DNA of 64,000 nt. Origin: Camellia lanceoleosa. Lineage: Eukaryota > Streptophyta > Magnoliopsida > Ericales > Theaceae. Location of the stretch: positions 87,072,084-87,136,083 of the forward strand of contig CM045770.1 in NCBI GenBank assembly GCA_025200525.1. Direction: 5' to 3'. Below the pieces are notes generated by a model. The model ran no database searches and was not told the origin of the DNA. It saw only the letters and a list, made by a program, of their open reading frames with translations. Shown here piece by piece: positions 44,816 through 58,248 of the stretch (position 1 is the stretch's first letter; each line of letters begins with the position of its first letter). The position numbers were made by a program, and so were the translations under genes.

Positions 44816-47800
44816 ATGGCCGCCGAAGATGGTGGTGGAGGAGGAGGAGGAGGGGTGAGTACCCCTCGGACTCTTCAAGTAACACCCACTTGGGCTGTAG
44901 CAACTGTTATCTTCATATTCATCTTCCTTGGCATTTTCATTGAATACTTGATCCATCTCCTAGGCCATGTAAGTAACAACCAGTTTATTAAAAACTTAGG
45001 ACAAATTGTATCAGTAGTCCTTGTATTTTTTTTTTTTTTTTTGTACTTGTATTGTTTTAATTCTTATAATTTCAATTGGTTCGATTTTGATATTTAATTT
45101 TAAATTTTATCAATTTAGTTCAATTGATAACACTTATTAAGATTCTTGACGAAAAATTATTGCTGAGTTTGATGTTATTAACTTCCTGTATGTTTTGATG
45201 TTTTTTTTTTTTTTTTTTTTTTTTTGGGATTGAATATAGGCTAATTTGTGCTTTGTAATTTGATGCAGTGGCTAAAGAAACATAGAAAGAATGCAGTGTC
45301 TGAGGCAGTAGAGAAGCTAAAGTCAGGTTTGTTTCAATAATTTTTTGCCTAACTTCTTGTGAACGTGTGTTTGGATTCAACTTCATGGAAGAGTTGCTTC
45401 CACTTCTAATCCTTATAACAATTAATCAACTTAAGCTAATCTTGAATGCTTCCCTCATGTTGCATCCAAACATAACCTTATAATTTTGCTCCCTCTTTTA
45501 CTTATTTGTTTTTGTTATTAGAAACATTATATCCCAAAAAAGCAGATATATAAACCAAACAAATATACATAATGGTGTGATTGCATTAGAATTGACCATT
45601 TTAAAACAAAATTTCTATTAAAATAACATTTAATTACAAAATAATACTCCCACATCCTTATGACAAATTTCCTATAAAATTCTATATAAATTGCATTTTC
45701 TAAAAAAAAAAAAAAAAAAGAGAAGTGTAATGATTTACAAATAAAAAATATATATAAGAAAATTGTCATCAAAAAGATTCTCAAAATTTTAAATATATGG
45801 TATAAATTTAAAGTATAGATGCGTCACACATGAGGAATCTAATTCTCACATTTTAAATTCTAGACTTTCTTTCTAGATACGTAGCATTTTAAACCCGTTT
45901 TTCATATTTGATTAATTTTTTTTGGTAAATTGAATAGAGTTTGTGGTTGGGTGCAGTGTTGATGCAGTTGGGGTTCATGTCACTAACACTAGCAATAACT
46001 CGAAGGGGTATTGCCAAAATCTGCATACCAAACAGTGTTGCTGATTCCATGCTTCCATGTCGAAAATTCATCACTGAACCAAAAACAACCAATGCACTCG
46101 GCTTCTCATATGATCATCCTCCTATTTGGGCACCAAACACATTTCGAAATTTGGAGAGAAAATTGGAATCCCATTCTCCTTCTCCTATCTTAGATCATTG
46201 TGGTTCCAAAGTAATTGTACTAATTTTTTTACATCAGTGTTGAAAAGTTGATGTTTTGGTCGATCTATGCGTCCGAGTAACAGTTTCTCAATTTACACAC
46301 AAATCAATTACACTGATTTTGTAACTGATTTTTGTGTTCTTAGATTTTTTCTCCGTATAATGATTTTTTTTATTTTTTTTGGGCAGGGAATGACACCTCT
46401 CATATCGGTTCCAGGGACAGTTCAGCTGAGTACCTTCATCTTTGTATTAGCAGTAATGCAGATTGTGTACAGTATTGCCACAATGGCTTTAGGAAGGGCC
46501 AAGGTACAAAATCCATTATCTAGTAAATGCATTCTAATCTTTTGACTCAAATTTATATCAAATTTAAATTTAAATAGAAATCACTCAATACACATTCTAA
46601 TTCATGATTCAAACTGAAATCCAAATTGAGTTTTACTTAAATTTTTTCCCAAATTAAGAGCGATTCAAATATTTACTCAAAACCTATCACTCTACCACTA
46701 ATGAAGTTTTAGTCAAATTTATAGTTAAATATGAGTTTGTTCAATATGGAGTGATTCATTTAAATAAAATTTTTACTCATATTGTTTGTAAGATCTAGAC
46801 ATGACTTATGAAAATCTTGTAATTTTTTTTAATTCGTGTATTTTCTTTAATGTAAATATTAAAAATCTCATTTAAGCTCCGCTTGTTTATTAATGAACGA
46901 GGTCGAGCTCGATTTTTAAACTTATTTATTAATTGAGCCAAGTTCGAGTAGTCCTAAGTTCGGCTCGATAAGGCTTGTAAATATGAAGAAAATAATTTAA
47001 TATTTACTTTTAATAATATATCAAATAATCTTTTTATAATTTATTTTATTTTTCTATTTGTGTAAATTTACATATTTGATTGATGAAATTTATTATTATT
47101 TTCTTAATACAAGTATTCTTGTATATTTTATTCATAATTTTCTTTTTCTTTTTTATCTTAATAAGTAAATTAATTTAAGTTAATTTTTTTTCAAGTTCGA
47201 GCTTTAGTTTGAATGCTCGAGCCAAGCTTGAGCTCAATTTTTTAAATTCGACTTGAACTCAGCTAAAACTCAAATTCAACTAATTCTTAATAAACAAATT
47301 TAAACACTCAAAGTTTGACTCAACCCATTTGCCACTCTAAGGCTTCGTTTGGAAGCCAAGTTTTGATTTTTTTTTTTTTTTGTTATTTTAGTTACAAAAA
47401 ACAAAATAAGTTTTTTAACTCAATAAGACAAAATATCACATCTAATCCATAATTATTACATTCTTCTTCTCACAAAAAAACAAAAAAAATCAAAGTATTT
47501 CTCAAACAAAACTTTTTAACCCCAAATTAAAATAATCAAAAAATCAACTCCCTTCCAAACGAACCCTAAGTTGCAATGTTACAAATGAATGTGACTAAAA
47601 AAATTTGCAATCATCCATTTGTGTGGATTTCATTGAGCGCCCACTATGCATGTCGGCAGATTCTCTTCATTGCATTATACAAATTTTTAATAAATTATAA
47701 ATATATCTTTTAAAATTTATTTAAAATACAAATTATTCTTAATAATTTTAGAAATTACATTCTACTGTTTTAAATTTTTAATCGTATAATAAATAAATTT

Positions 47801-50800
47801 TTTATTAATAAATTTTAAAGTTAATTATAATTTTTAATGATAACCGAAATATATTTTAATTAATAATTCTAGTAGTTTTATAAAAAAATAGTTAAGAATT
47901 TAATTTTATTTGTCAATTCTATTAAATAAAAAAATCTAACAAGAATACTTATAATTTTCATAATTGAACAATTTTTATATTTTAAATAATTCTGTGTATT
48001 TAAAATAATTCTGTGTATTGATAATTTATTTTAAATTTTTGTGGCAATGACCACTTGAATTGGAAAGTCAAAAGCCCAATTTTTGTCCTTTTGGACTCTA
48101 CTTTTGCAAAGACTGATCTTTTTAGCTGTAATCTTTTTAGTTGCCACTCATGACTCAACTACATTTTTTTTTTTTTAAGCTAATATTAATTTGGATTTTT
48201 TTCTTCTTCTTTTTTTCTGCTTTAATTTTTAAAAAATAAATAACTTTATTTCCTTAATTGTTTGTAGATGAGGCGTTGGAAAGCTTGGGAAAAAGAAACC
48301 CAAACAGTGGAATACATGGCAGCTAATGGTATAATTTTTATAACTACCTCTCCATTTTTCACACTTTTAAATTATGAATAAAATATAATTACATTTTATG
48401 CATGTTTTTCATATTTTTTCTTTTTGTTTTTTCAAATACTTATCTAAATCAATGATTCAAATACAGGCTAAAAGTATCGTTTAACATGTGCTAATTATGA
48501 TTTCTTTCAGTTTTGTTTATGGATTGAGCTTCTCTCATTAAAATCACAATATGAGAGAACTTGAGAGGCTTATAGGGCCCACTACGAGTTTCGTTTCGAT
48601 AATCTAAACCGTTCATTTTGTAGAGCCCTCAATAAATAATATCCATAAAAAAATTTAGGTCAATCCGATAAATCTAATTTTTTCATTTTATAACATTTGT
48701 CTCTAAGAAAATTTATGGTCTATTTTAAAAATACATTTGTCATCTATTTTTTCAGAGACAAATGCAATCAGATAAAATAAAAATTTACGATAATTGGATC
48801 GAACTAATTTTTTTCATGAATATTACATATTAAAAGCTCTATAAAATGAACGGTTCAGATCATCGAAGTAAGACTTGCGGTGGGATTTATAGGCCTCTCA
48901 AGTTCAACCCAATTTTAAATATAGAAAAATTCATTATATGCCAATTTTCTTATAATTATACATTGAATCAGATCCAAATCGGTTTAGATTTACAAGACAA
49001 ACAACATTTGGGCGACGACATATGACCGACTGTACAACACCAATTCTACTGTGGATTGTGAGTTCATAATCTTGTTATTTTACCAACAAAAATACTCTTT
49101 TATTTATTTATTTATTTATTTGTGTTTTCATTTATGTTTAATTTTTTCAGTGAAGTATAATTTTCTCCTTATGTGTGTTTTTATTTATTTAATATGGATA
49201 TTCTTGAAATTGAACAGAAAAGTTTCTTCAGGCAATTTTTCAATTCAGTAGCAAAGGTTGATTATCTCACGCTCCGACATGGTTTCATTGCGGTTGGTAT
49301 CCTATCCCTAGCCTTTCATCTTTGCTTTCTTTTATCTCCAAATTCAATACCATTCTATTGTGATTTCTGTAATTTTTTTCAATTTCATTTTGATCTCTCT
49401 AATTTTGCACATCACATTTTTGCATTTAATATTCTAACAATAAATAATAGAGAGACTGTATTGTAACAAAACTGAAAAGGTAATATACAAATATGAAATT
49501 GCGAGAATTAAATCGAAATTTTGTTCAAACTGGAGGACCAATGATGTAAGAGTAATGCTAGAGATCCCAAAAATTTTATCAAAATTTTTATTAAATGTTT
49601 CACACGGGTGTGTTGGTAGAATTTTTGAGATCTCTAACACTTTTGATGATGTAGCTTACTATTATCAAAACTTCCCTAGTTTAAAGTTTCTAAAAAATTA
49701 TAGTTACCTATTTCATTGGTGCTAAAAACAATGAGGATGCAAATTATATATGTATTTGTATTGTAACATGATTAATTACAAAATTTTTTGTAGGCTCATT
49801 TGTCAACAAACAACACTTTCAATTTCCAAAAATACATACAACGATCATTGGAAGAGGATTTCAAAGTTGTTGTAGGCATCAGGTAAACAAATTTTATTAT
49901 TTTTGTGTTTTGCAATTCACTATATAGTATGGTTTTGTTTCAAAATTTATTTTTTTAAAATTATTAAAAATTAGTTTTATGGAAATAAATGCCAAAAAAC
50001 AGATGAGTATTTATTGCACAAGACAAAATACAAAAAAGATGAGTTTTTTTTAAAAATTTTTATTATTATTTGCTTACTTTATTTGCTTTTAGTATTAGAA
50101 AAAAAAAATCAAAATGAAATCAAATAGGATTCTCTCTTTCACGAGATGAGGTTTTTTTTTTTTTTTTTTCCTCACAAATGAATTTTTAAACCTTTAAATA
50201 TTTCTTTGTTGAAATTTTTATGCTAACTAAATCACTTTTTTCATTACTTTGGCAGTCCTTTCATGTGGCTTCTGGTTGTAATCCTCATACTAGTTGACGT
50301 GTATGGTGAGTTTATATAAATTACTCATATAAATATATATACACACATAAATATAGAGTAATTTTTTAAGGTGCTTGAAAAGTTGGCCCAAAAAAATTTA
50401 CTAAAAAAATAATCATATTAGCGTGAGAACCTTGCTTATTTAAACAATAATGAATGGGCCGCACGTGTTGAGATGATTATTTTTCCAAAAAATAGGAATA
50501 AGATTTTCGGTAGGGTTAGCGGCGAAGTAAAATTGTGAAAAGGGGGCTAAATTAAAATTATTTAAATTTCAAAGGAATTGAAGTACAATTATGTAGAATT
50601 TGCTAAACAAACTACTAATTTATTTGTATAAATACTCAAAAAGAATAAAAAATTTCAAAATTGGGGAGTCAAGATAAAATTATTTAACTTTGAAGGGACT
50701 GGAGTAAAATTATATAAATTACATAATAAAATTGAGATTTTTTCCAGATTGTTTTTTTTACTTTGTCATCTTTATTTGCATTAATAATTCATTGAAATTG

Positions 50801-52522
50801 TATGAATTGAAACAGGTTGGCAAGTGTACCTCTGGGTATCCTTTCTCCCACTCATTGTAAGTATAAAAAATTCAAACTTCTAGGTTTCCACCTTATCTGT
50901 TTACAAGAGAAATTAATTACATTACGGCTCCTCAATTATTAATAAATATCACTTTAGTTCCCTTATTTACAAAACTCATACATTTTGACTCTCGCAAAAA
51001 TGTGTTACCCACCCCTACAGATCACCTCTAAAAATGATGTATTTGTACAATTTCATAACTGAAGAGATCTTGGTGTAATTAACTCTTCATATGGGTTTCA
51101 ATATTTTACATAATTATTATTATTATTGTTGTTGTTTTAAATATTGGATTGTGTATGTTTGTAGATAGTGCTATTTCTTGGAACAAAATTAGAAGTAATA
51201 GTGGCAAAAATGGCACTTCAACTGCAAAATCAAAACAATGTGATAAAAGGAGCCCCATTGGTGCAACCCAGTGACAATCTCTTCTGGTTTGGTCGCCCTG
51301 AATTCGTCTTGACCCTTATTCATTACACTCTCTTTGTGGTAATTCTTTCATAACTACCAATTGATCCTCAATTATATGGTGAATTACACAAATAGTCCCT
51401 AAAATATACCGGGATTTCTTTTTCAGCAAAGGTTTAGGATCCTTTGTGTAATTTATCCTTATTGATACAGAAGCAAATTGAATTAAACAACTATTCTTCT
51501 TTCGATAATTAACAATAAACTAATCAATTTTTTTTTTTTTTCCTTTTGATTTTATTACAGAATGCATTTGAATTTGCCTTCTTCGTTTGGGTCACGGTAT
51601 GAATTTAGAATTATTAGTATTTTCTTTCTTCTATGAGATTGAGATCTTTTATCTGCTTGAGAATGTAGTAATAAACCTATTAAATATGTAGTATCTTAAT
51701 TTTATTTGTTTGATTATTTTTCAGTTAGAATTTGGGTTCCATTCTTGTTACCATGAACGAATAGAGATCATCAGTTTCAGGGCGGTATTAGCGTAAGTGC
51801 CAAACACACATTCTATTCTCTCTCTCACACAACTACTTTGCTTTTTCTTTTGTCTTTTATTTATTTTTATTTTTTTCCTCAACATTCAAGCTAAAAAGAA
51901 AGTTGAAGTGTTTCTTTGTTTCCATATATCTTTCCTTCATCATGATAATACACTACACGTCTATGAGCACACAAACATATCACACAGAATAAATAAAGAA
52001 CAAATCTAGAATTAATATGGTGTGGACAAAAATAAAAAAATTTACGGAAAAAATTGTGAAATTTTTATATAGAATGTTCATACAGAATGGTGTGATTTCT
52101 TCAGGCATTTTATTTTCAATGAAATCACCCATTTTTATCGTCATAATTTAAAAAATATTGTTGACACATTACTCTACATGTGTTTTCTATATGAACTGAT
52201 TTAGAGACCCAGATTAATCCATCCAGAAAATTTGGGTGGGTGATTGTGTGGTAGAAATTAATTTGGGTAGTGTGAAATCCATGTGAGGTTCATGTATAGA
52301 AAAAATATGAACCATAGGATGAAAATTCTGAATAATTTTTGAGTTGATAAGGGTGAGCCTGTAATATTACTGTTTCTATATAACATTTTTGTTAGTAAAT
52401 CATTTTCATTTTTAATTTATTTGTCTACTTGCATCTTTAAATGGTGTTTGTAGGGTGATGGTTCAAATCCTTTGCAGTTACATTACTCTCCCCCTCTATG
52501 CTCTTGTCACCCAGGTTTTCAC

Positions 52523-52553
<31 letters not shown>

Positions 52554-52916
52554 TATATACATAGCCTGTGGAGCATGTATCAAACTTGGTGTATTTTGTG
52601 TACATAGATGGGAACACATTTTAAGAGTGTGGTGCTAGAAGAACAAACAGTGCATGTCATAAGGCAATGGCATGAAGGAGTGAGAGACAAGAGAAAAAAA
52701 AGATCATCACCATTTTCACAATCTCCTCTCCGAGATCGAGATGACTCACCTAGTGTGTGGAGCAACAACAGAACCAACTCACCAGATCTCTCCTCTCATC
52801 ACCGGATACCATCTCTAGCTGAATTCTCTTCTCGTCACCCCCATTCTGAGATTATTGAAATTCCTGATCAAGAAATCAGTCCACATGAGCCAAGCTCGTC
52901 TACGCTCTCAAAATAA
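44816..52916 (+). CDS. MLO-like: MLO family seven-TM protein, 15 exons, intact
   Basis: Exons: 44816-44968, 45269-45326, 45957-46210, 46387-46503, 48268-48328, 48972-49057, 49218-49292, 49794-49882, 50256-50305, 50816-50856, 51165-51338, 51561-51596, 51725-51792, 52454-52514, 52608-52916. All junctions are GT-AG and in phase, giving 543 residues, a normal MLO length. Landmarks are TPTWAVATV (TM1), [15 protein letters not shown] (loop Cys pair), [80 protein letters not shown]. The C-tail has a calmodulin-binding helix (about residues 446-472, Trp462, then DKRKKR). MLO proteins are plasma-membrane, calmodulin-regulated, linked to calcium entry; some clades confer powdery-mildew susceptibility, others act in pollen or roots. 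The tail lacks a clear D/E-F-S/T-F tetrapeptide, so clade V is unproven. Confidence 0.95.
47341..47566. mobile_element. Tourist-like MITE in MLO intron 4
   Basis: The ends ggcttcgtttggaagcc and ccttccaaacgaaccc are inverted repeats, with taa on both sides (47338-47340 and 47567-47569), the PIF/Harbinger target. 226 bp, AT-rich, non-coding. Just upstream (46876-47335) is a block with gctcgag/ttcgagc words that looks like another old repeat but lacks clear ends. Confidence 0.85.
48558..48904. mobile_element. Foldback element in MLO intron 5
   Basis: The left arm aacttgagaggcttatag pairs with the right arm tataggcctctcaagtt; inner arms accgttcattttgtagagc / gctctataaaatgaacggt also pair. About 347 bp, non-coding, ending 67 bp before exon 6. 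Confidence 0.82.
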
Positions 52917-53248
52917 CAATATCAACATACGTATTAATATCAAAATTCAAAATTATGTACGACTAATATTTAAAATTGAGAGATAAACAATGCTACAACT
53001 TCTTGAAAATGTACTAAAGAAAGAGGATGTGTGGAAGTTGAGGCAAAGAGATGTGCATTTGAATGGCATTAATGGCCAATTGTTTTGTTTGTATACTTGT
53101 AATTTGAATAGTTGTTATATATCATTGTACATCTTTAGATATTTTTTTATTGATCATACTGGAGCATTCAAATTTATGATTTTTTTGGGGGGGTTCATTT
53201 CCACTAACATTCTTTTATAAATTGAGATATCATATGCTTATTAGGGTG
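52917..53248. other. MLO 3' flank
   Basis: The 3' UTR and downstream DNA of the MLO gene. Short open frames here have no motif. gggtg at 53244-53248 matches gggtg at 59704-59708 and may be the target duplication of the next element. Confidence 0.55.
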
Positions 53249-53269
53249 ATCACAGATTGGGTTGAGTTG

Positions 53270-55260
53270 GGGTTTTTGGATCTGCATGCTTTGTTCTCCT
53301 CAAACATTATGAACACACCAAATTTGAACTCTGTTGTCATCTTTGTTGCTTTCTTGGGTATGGAATTGAACATAATGGCTATCGTTGTTGGGATCCTATC
53401 TCTAAACGTCTTTGTGTCTCTTGTCATGTGGTTTTCTGGGAGCATAATATGTTTTCATCCTTATTCTCGTTCCACTTATCATTATCTTCTACTTCCATTT
53501 TGTTTACTAATCCTTCTATCGATCTTTTTTCTAATGCCTTTGATGCAGGTTCCTCCTCTCTAGAGATGCATTTGCCTACACCTGATCCTATTCCGGCTTC
53601 TCTCTCTGATGACCCCGTTGAGTCTTCTATCACCCTACCAGATCCTCCTCCCACCGATCGTCTACATCGGGTAACTCAACCACCTGTTCATCTTCGTGAT
53701 TATATTGTCGAGTCTACTGCCTTTTCTACTTATGAACCTACCTCCTATCGTGAGGCTTGTACTAATCCTCTTTGGCAGCAAGCTATGACTGATGAACTAC
53801 AAGCTTTAGACAAAACTCAAACCTGGGATGTTATTGATCTTCCTCTTGGAAAGACTGCAATTGGCTAATAATGAGTCTTCAAAATCAAGACTCATTCTGA
53901 TGGCTCTATTGAGCGCTACAAAGCTTGTCTTGTTGCAAAGGGCTTTACCCAGGAATATGACATTGATTATAAGGAGACTTTCGCTCTAGTTACTTGGCTT
54001 ACCTCTGTGCGTAGCTTACTTGTGTTGTCGCTGCTCACCATTGGGATCTCTTTCAGATGGATGTCAAAAATGTTTTCCCCAATGGTGATCTTCTTGAAGA
54101 AGTCTACATACAACCCCCCCTGGGTCCGCTTGTCCAGTTCATAAGGTTTACAAACTACAGCGTACTTTCTATGGTCTCAAGCAAGCCCGACGAGCTTGGT
54201 TTGCTAAATTCAGTTCCACCATCCATGACTTCGGCTTCACTTCCAGCTCATATGACTCTGCTCTATTTGTTCGAACCACTCCTAATGGCACCGCTCTTCT
54301 TCTTTTTTACATGGATGATATAATTATTACCGATGATGATGTGGCTGGTATTCTTAGCCTCAAACAATTTCTCAATCGTCAATTTGAGATGAAGGACCTT
54401 GGAAGTCTCAATTATTTCTTAGGGCTTGAAATCTCTCATGATTCCACTAGTTATTATTTGTCCCAAGCCAAATATGCATCCAATCTTCTAGCACGTGCTA
54501 GTCTTACTGATTGCAAGACTACCTCTATTCCCATTGATCCTCAGACTCGTCTCACTCCTTTAGATGGGGATCTTCTCTCTGATACTACTCTTTATCACCA
54601 GTTGGTAGGTAGTCTTGTATATCTCACTGTGACTCATCCTGACGTTGCCTATGATGTCCATCTTGTTAGTCAGTACATGTCAACTCCCGCACTCCATATT
54701 ATACTGTTCTGCTTTGCATACTTCGCTACCTCAAAGGCACTATGTTCCATGGACTCCACTACTCTACTTACTCTTCTCTCAAGCTTCGTGCTTTTTCTGA
54801 TGCTGATTGGGCTGGGGATCCTACTAATCGACGCTTCACCACGGGTTTCTGTTTCTTCTTAGGGGATTCTCTTCTTACTTGATGTAGCAAGAAACAGTCT
54901 CTCATTGTTCACTCTAGTACTGAAACTGAATACCGTGCTCTTGCTGACACTACTCAGGAACTTTTGTGGCTTCACTGGCTCCTTGCTGATACGGGTGTTT
55001 CTTTCCCTGGTGTTACCTCTCTCTATTGTAACAATCAAAGTGCCATTCAGATTGCTCACAATGATGTCTTCCATTATTGCACCAAATATATTGAGATTGA
55101 TTGTCATTTCATTCAACAACATGTTACATGTGGCACTGTTCATCTTCTCCCTATTTCTTCTGCTGATCAACCTGTTGATATTTTCACCAAGGCTCATCCT
55201 TCTGGTCGTTTCAGTGATCTAGTTTCCAAACTCAAGTTGGTTGATACTTACCCACCTTGA
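53270..55260 (+). pseudogene. Copia integrase-C, RT and RNase H half
   Basis: It starts in the integrase C-terminal region (in one frame FGSACFVLLKHYEHTKFE, then FLGYGIEHNGYRCWDP), continues with the Ser/Pro-rich linker, RT start (EACTNPLWQQAMTDELQALDKTQTWDVIDLP), QMDVKNVF, YMDDIIITDDD (catalytic Asp pair intact), FEMKDLGSLNYFLGLEI, and RNase H (STETEYRALADTTQELLWL to DIFTKAHPSGRF). Frameshifts and stops near 53867, 54100 and 54860 break it. No gag or protease precedes it on this strand. Confidence 0.92.
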
Positions 55261-55273
55261 GTTTGAAGGGGGT

Positions 55274-55513
55274 TGTTAATGTATATATTAGCTTTATATA
55301 TATCTATATTGTAGATATATCTTTGTATCTATATCATTATCTCTATCTCTTTGTATCTCTATCTCTCTCACTATCTCTATCTCTATCTCCATTTCCTTCT
55401 ATACTTATCTAGGTTTTTCAACCTATATATATACAGGCATCTCCTATTGTATATTATTCAATTCAATATAATACATATACACAATTCTCATATTTCTTTC
55501 AACCATTCTAACA
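55274..55513 (+). repeat. LTR (240 bp) of rearranged copia
   Basis: Starts tgttaatg and ends ctaaca, preceded by the purine tract gaaggggg. It is TA/CT-rich with tatctctatctc repeats. It is the reverse complement of the LTR at 58249-59703 once that copy's insertion is removed. Confidence 0.88.
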
Positions 55514-57645
55514 CCGAAGATTTGTGTATGGAGGACTAGTGCTATGTAAACGTGCATAAGGAGTTTGGTTATGGATAGTAGAAGTAGGAACACAATTGAT
55601 AGTGTAGACAACAGTACAAGCAGCTTCTCCCAAAAAATATTCAGGACACGAGGAAGAAATAAGAAGGGTGCGAGTAGTGTCAAGAATATGCCTACATTTC
55701 CGTTTAGCACGGCCATTTTGTTGGGACGTGCCAACACAGGAACAATGAGGCTAAGTACCGTGATTCTAAAAGAATGAGAGAAAATCAAGATCCCTATATT
55801 CCATAGCATTATTAGATCGAAAAATTTTAATGGTTTTAGAAAATTGGGTTTGGACCATGCTTGCAAAATTGTAATAAAGTTGTTTGAGTTCTGATTGACT
55901 TTTCATAAGAAACAACCATGTAAAACGTAAAAAATCATGAACAAAGATAACAAAGTAACGAGATCCCCCCATAGTAGTAGTAGGTGATGGTCCCTAAATA
56001 TCAGAATGTATAGAATCAAATGGTGCATGAGAAACACTTGCGTTAAATGATAAAGCAGGTTGTTTTCCAAGTTAACAAGATAAACAATCCAAAGTATTGG
56101 GAATGACATGACCTAACTGACTAGTAGAAATTAAAGATTTTAATCGACTAACAAAAATATGTCCTAAACGACAATGCCAAATATTAAAAGGAGACATGTT
56201 GAAAGCAGATGTAGGAGCAGCTATTGAGGTGGAGTCTGGAATATGAAAATAAATGAGCTCATAGAGACGTCCATGCTTACGACCGATCCCAAGAGTTTGT
56301 CCCGTCTAAGGGTCCTGTACCAAACAACCATTAGTAGAAAATGTGACAGTTAAACCAAGCTCACATAATTGACTAATAAAAATAAGATTTAGAGTGAGAA
56401 CAAGAATAAGATAAACATTTGATAAGGAGAGATAAGAGGTGGAAACAGAACCAATATGACTTACAGACTTGAGAGAACCATCAGCAATATGAATGGAGGA
56501 AATAAGAGGAGATAAAGAAATAGAAGAACATAGAGTAGAACTAGAAGTCATATGATTGCAACATGCTAAGTCAAAATACCAAAGAGATGTACCTGAAGTC
56601 ATAGATAGAGCAGTAGAATGAGGTGTACCAGAGGTAGTGAGAAACTATTTGAACATGGCTTCAACATCAGTTTGGGAAAAGATAGGAGCGACTGGATCTA
56701 AAGGCTCAGAAAATTCCTCAGAGGCAACAGTAGCAGTGTAATGAGCAGGCAAAGATCTAGACTAATTCCCGAGACGTTATGAATGACCTTGTGAGAAAGC
56801 ACCACAAGTAATAGATGAACGGTCTGGATTACGAAAACAATCTTGCTGCAGATGACTAGGACTAATCTTGTTGTAGTACCAACAGGATCTAACTGGGCAA
56901 TGAAGCAGAAGATGAATAGAAAGAAGGCCCCGATTCTAACAATAATTGCAAGTAGTGGGCCGCTGGGTGGTTGGTGTAGAGGAACTCAATGATTAGGGAG
57001 TGGCAAGAACTGTATCCACATGATGAGTCTTCAAAGGGCCAAGACGAGTCCCCTCAGATAATAACTCAAAAATAGCCTGCTCAAGAATGGGCAATGGAGT
57101 GCGATGAAGCAGAGATGCACGCACGGGCTCAAACTGGGTAATAAGAGCCATGAGAAACTGAACCAATCGTTGGTGATTACAATACTGAGTGAATAAAGTA
57201 GCATCTTCAATATGAGGCCAGGAAGGTTCAGAAAGAGCGAGCTGGTCCTAGACAAAATATTCTGAGACAATGAAGTTGACTTTAAAGTTGATACTGATGA
57301 GCAAGACCAGTAGTCTGATAATGCTCTGTTAAAAAATCCCAAATTTCTTTGGAAGAAGTAGTCACGAAGTCAAGTTGAAAACGACCAAATTGTAAGCTGA
57401 TAGGTAACAAAAGTATTCCGAAGCCAAGTGATGATCTGATAATTCTTACTGTCCCAGTCCTCTAAACGGTCTGGATATGTGGCAACTGTTTCATGAACCT
57501 CTTTCACTAGTTGAACCACATCTCCAGTGATACTACGTCAGAGTTTCTTCTCTTTTAGAAAACCGGACATGGCCTGGGCCCATAACACATAGTTGGCGCC
57601 GTCAAGAATAACAAAGATTGGATGAGAAGCATCATGACGATCCAT
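55514..57645 (-). pseudogene. Copia gag, protease and integrase-N half
   Basis: From Met at 57645: MDRHDASHPIFVILDGANYVLWAQAM (gag start) and further UBN2-type gag (57550-57030) in broken frames. Then a protease segment (56602-56306) with WYFDLACCNHMTSSS, where the usual active Asp is followed by Leu-Ala rather than Ser/Thr-Gly, typical of this copia type apart from Leu. GAG-pre-integrase and integrase pieces follow (56110-55520; FVIFVHDFLRFTWLF, FRSNNAMEYRD). It ends at 55514 against the LTR. Multiple stops; dead. Confidence 0.88.
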
Positions 57646-58236
57646 AACGGTGGTTTGGTGAAGTAAAAAAGAGAAAAACAGTGCTATAAGAGAAAAAAAA
57701 TCAGCAAAACAAAGCATATTAGTGAGTCTAAAAGGTCGTAAATAGTTAGAAAATGGGTATATTGTGCAGAGATGATGTCAGCAAGGGCTGGATGACGTCA
57801 ACAGGAGGTGTGGTGCACAATAGCAATAGCCAAAAGGGCCAAACAGACAAAGACGATCAAGACGATAGAATAAACATCAAGAAGCGCATAGGAACAACGA
57901 TGTACAGAGGGTCGACTTTCAGGTGCTGACGTGGGCAAGCAACTGAAGGGCGCGTTGGAGAGTGGCGGCGGAAGGCCGAGACGTGCCAAGCACAAAAACA
58001 TCATGTGAGGGCGTGTAGAGAACTTTTTGGTGACGTAGTTGGTGCCGTTGGAATCATGAGGAGATTCCGATCAGTTTGGTGGTAAGGAAAAAAATCTTGG
58101 GTGAAAATAATAGTGAAGCAGTGCTGGATCAGAGATAATAAAGTGTATGGGTGATGGAATGAATGATGTAATGCCACTGTGTACGAGACTAAACAAGAGA
58201 AAAGAAAAAAAAAAGGCTATAAGTGTAGAACCTAAA

Positions 58237-58248
58237 GCTCTGATACTA
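58237..58248 (-). promoter_or_regulatory. tRNA-Met primer site of rearranged copia
   Basis: The minus strand reads tagtatcagagc, one base off the initiator tRNA-Met site, directly next to the 5' LTR. Confidence 0.8.

Noticed and set aside
46876..47335. gctcgag-rich block as a defined transposon
   Set aside because: It has repeated words but no termini or target duplication I could place.
53222..53563. 113-codon frame with hydrophobic segments just after MLO
   Set aside because: An out-of-frame reading of the copia integrase/linker region; the real frame gives integrase motifs.
55274..55513. Left and right LTRs of the third copia as a normal pair enclosing one element
   Set aside because: The LTRs are inverted relative to each other, and coding strands switch at 55513/55514.
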